This document shows positions 4,990 to 5,934 of a stretch of 5,934 nt of DNA, piece by piece. The translations under genes were made by a program, and so were the position numbers. Within the stretch, counting starts at the first letter, position 1. Each line of letters opens with the position of its first letter. Source of the stretch: Simkania negevensis. GTDB lineage: Bacteria > Chlamydiota > Chlamydiia > Chlamydiales > JAFITR01. The stretch lies in assembly GCA_017116025.1 (NCBI GenBank), contig JAFITR010000094.1, forward strand, positions 1 through 5,934. Direction: 5' to 3'. The notes under the pieces were generated by a model. It worked only from the letters and a program-made list of their open reading frames with translations. It was not told where the DNA came from and did not search any database.

Positions 4990-5934
4990 ATGATTACCCG
5001 CTCTCCTTCACTTTGGCGCAAGATCCAAAGAGAAAACATTACCTGCTGGAAAACTCTTGCTGACTTTCTACAGCTCACTGAACAGCAACGCGATACGATT
5101 CTGCCAACCAGCCACTTCCCCCTCAACCTACCGCGTAGGCTCGCCGACAAAATCAAAAAAGGCTCCCTCAACGACCCTATTCTCCTCCAATTTCTGCCCA
5201 GCCAAAAAGAAACTGCGTCGGCTGTTGGCTACACAAAAGATCCCGTCGGCGACCGCCTAGCACAGAAAACACCCCGCCTCATCCATAAATACCAAGGCCG
5301 CGCCCTCCTCTACACCACCTCAGCATGCGCCATGCACTGCCGCTACTGTTTCCGACAACACTACTCTACGGAAAACAAGACGACAACACCGTATGATTTT
5401 GCAGAAGAACTCCAGCTCATCGCACAAGATCCCTCGTTATCAGAAATAATCCTCAGTGGGGGTGATCCACTATCACTCAGCGATCAACGACTCGCACAAC
5501 TCATCGCACAACTCAATCACATCCCACACATCAAACGCCTCCGATTCCATACCCGGTTCCCCATAGGCATTCCCGAACGTATCGACGAAGATTTTTGCAA
5601 CATGCTAAAAACCAGCAGGATGCAAATATGGTTCCTCCTCCATGCCAATCACGCAAGCGAACTCGACGACGAGGTGATGCACGCCATGCGTAAAATCCAA
5701 GCACTCACCATCCCCACTCTCTCACAAACCGTCCTGCTCAAAGGCGTCAACGACGATCTCACTACCCTCAAAACACTCTGCGAAAGGCTCGTTAATAACG
5801 CCATCACACCATACTACCTACACCAACTCGATCGTGTACAAGGAGCAGAACACTTCGAAGTCGCTGATTCACAAGCTGTTATACTTATTGAACAGCTCCG
5901 CAATACCCTCTCAGGATACGCCATCCCCACCCTC
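4990..5934 (+). CDS. epmB: EF-P lysine 2,3-aminomutase (EpmB), 3' end beyond the window
   Basis: EpmB is a radical-SAM, PLP-dependent enzyme that converts L-alpha-lysine to (R)-beta-lysine, which EpmA attaches to elongation factor P to help ribosomes through polyproline stretches. The open frame runs from ATG 4990 to the window edge, giving 315 residues. Visible features are LPRRLADKIKKGSLNDPIL near 47-65, the iron-sulfur motif C113-x3-C117-x2-C120 (CAMHCRYC), Arg122 matching the substrate-carboxylate Arg of lysine aminomutase, SGGDPL (156-161), LLKGVND (249-255) and PYYLHQLDRVQGAEHF (274-289), which contains the lysine-binding Asp281. E. coli EpmB has RR where this protein has Arg122-Gln123. 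The C-terminal 20-30 residues, including the expected PLP-binding lysine, lie off the window. No clear Shine-Dalgarno precedes the ATG, so translational coupling to murA is possible. A general lysine 2,3-aminomutase (KamA) is less likely given the EpmB-like N-terminus. Confidence 0.92.
   Translation, partial: MITRSPSLWRKIQRENITCWKTLADFLQLTEQQRDTILPTSHFPLNLPRRLADKIKKGSLNDPILLQFLPSQKETASAVGYTKDPVGDRLAQKTPRLIHKYQGRALLYTTSACAMHCRYCFRQHYSTENKTTTPYDFAEELQLIAQDPSLSEIILSGGDPLSLSDQRLAQLIAQLNHIPHIKRLRFHTRFPIGIPERIDEDFCNMLKTSRMQIWFLLHANHASELDDEVMHAMRKIQALTIPTLSQTVLLKGVNDDLTTLKTLCERLVNNAITPYYLHQLDRVQGAEHFEVADSQAVILIEQLRNTLSGYAIPTL

Overview
The window comes from a member of the Chlamydiota, most likely an environmental (non-Chlamydiaceae) lineage. 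IspF and MurA resemble the Chlamydia trachomatis proteins, as I recall them, more closely than other bacterial versions: IspF in the unusual segment after its HA motif, MurA in its GATENTILASV and TDWQQPF blocks. ispF next to a cysJ-like reductase that lacks a flavodoxin domain is also a pairing I know from Chlamydia (CT434/CT435). However, murA sits beside epmB here, and MurA keeps the catalytic Cys that Chlamydia has replaced by Asp. The base composition looks less AT-rich than Chlamydia. These assignments rest on recall, not on a search.

Left third (1-1812): two minus-strand genes read leftward. The upstream one (926-1660) encodes a predicted inner-membrane protein with three membrane segments and a C-terminal solenoid of 26-residue repeats of leucine-rich-repeat-variant type. 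After a strong intercistronic hairpin (881-919) comes a secreted protein (54-833) with 46 cysteines in about 233 mature residues, built from two kinds of repeated disulfide module. A 9-bp perfect inverted repeat (12-32) lies beyond its stop codon. This pair is the least ordinary part of the window.

Middle (1813-3575): ispF on the plus strand and the cysJ-like reductase gene on the minus strand are convergent and overlap by 7 bp at their stop codons. Both are compact metabolic genes, for isoprenoid precursor synthesis and NADPH-dependent electron transfer. A 117-bp spacer (3459-3575) separates the reductase gene from divergently transcribed murA and contains a plausible sigma70/sigma66-type promoter for murA.

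Right third (3576-5934): murA, the first committed step of peptidoglycan precursor synthesis, is followed after 25 bp by epmB. EpmB is a radical-SAM lysine 2,3-aminomutase that supplies beta-lysine for elongation factor P modification. The window ends inside epmB, about 20-30 codons before the expected C-terminus. No tRNA, rRNA, CRISPR array or insertion sequence was seen.
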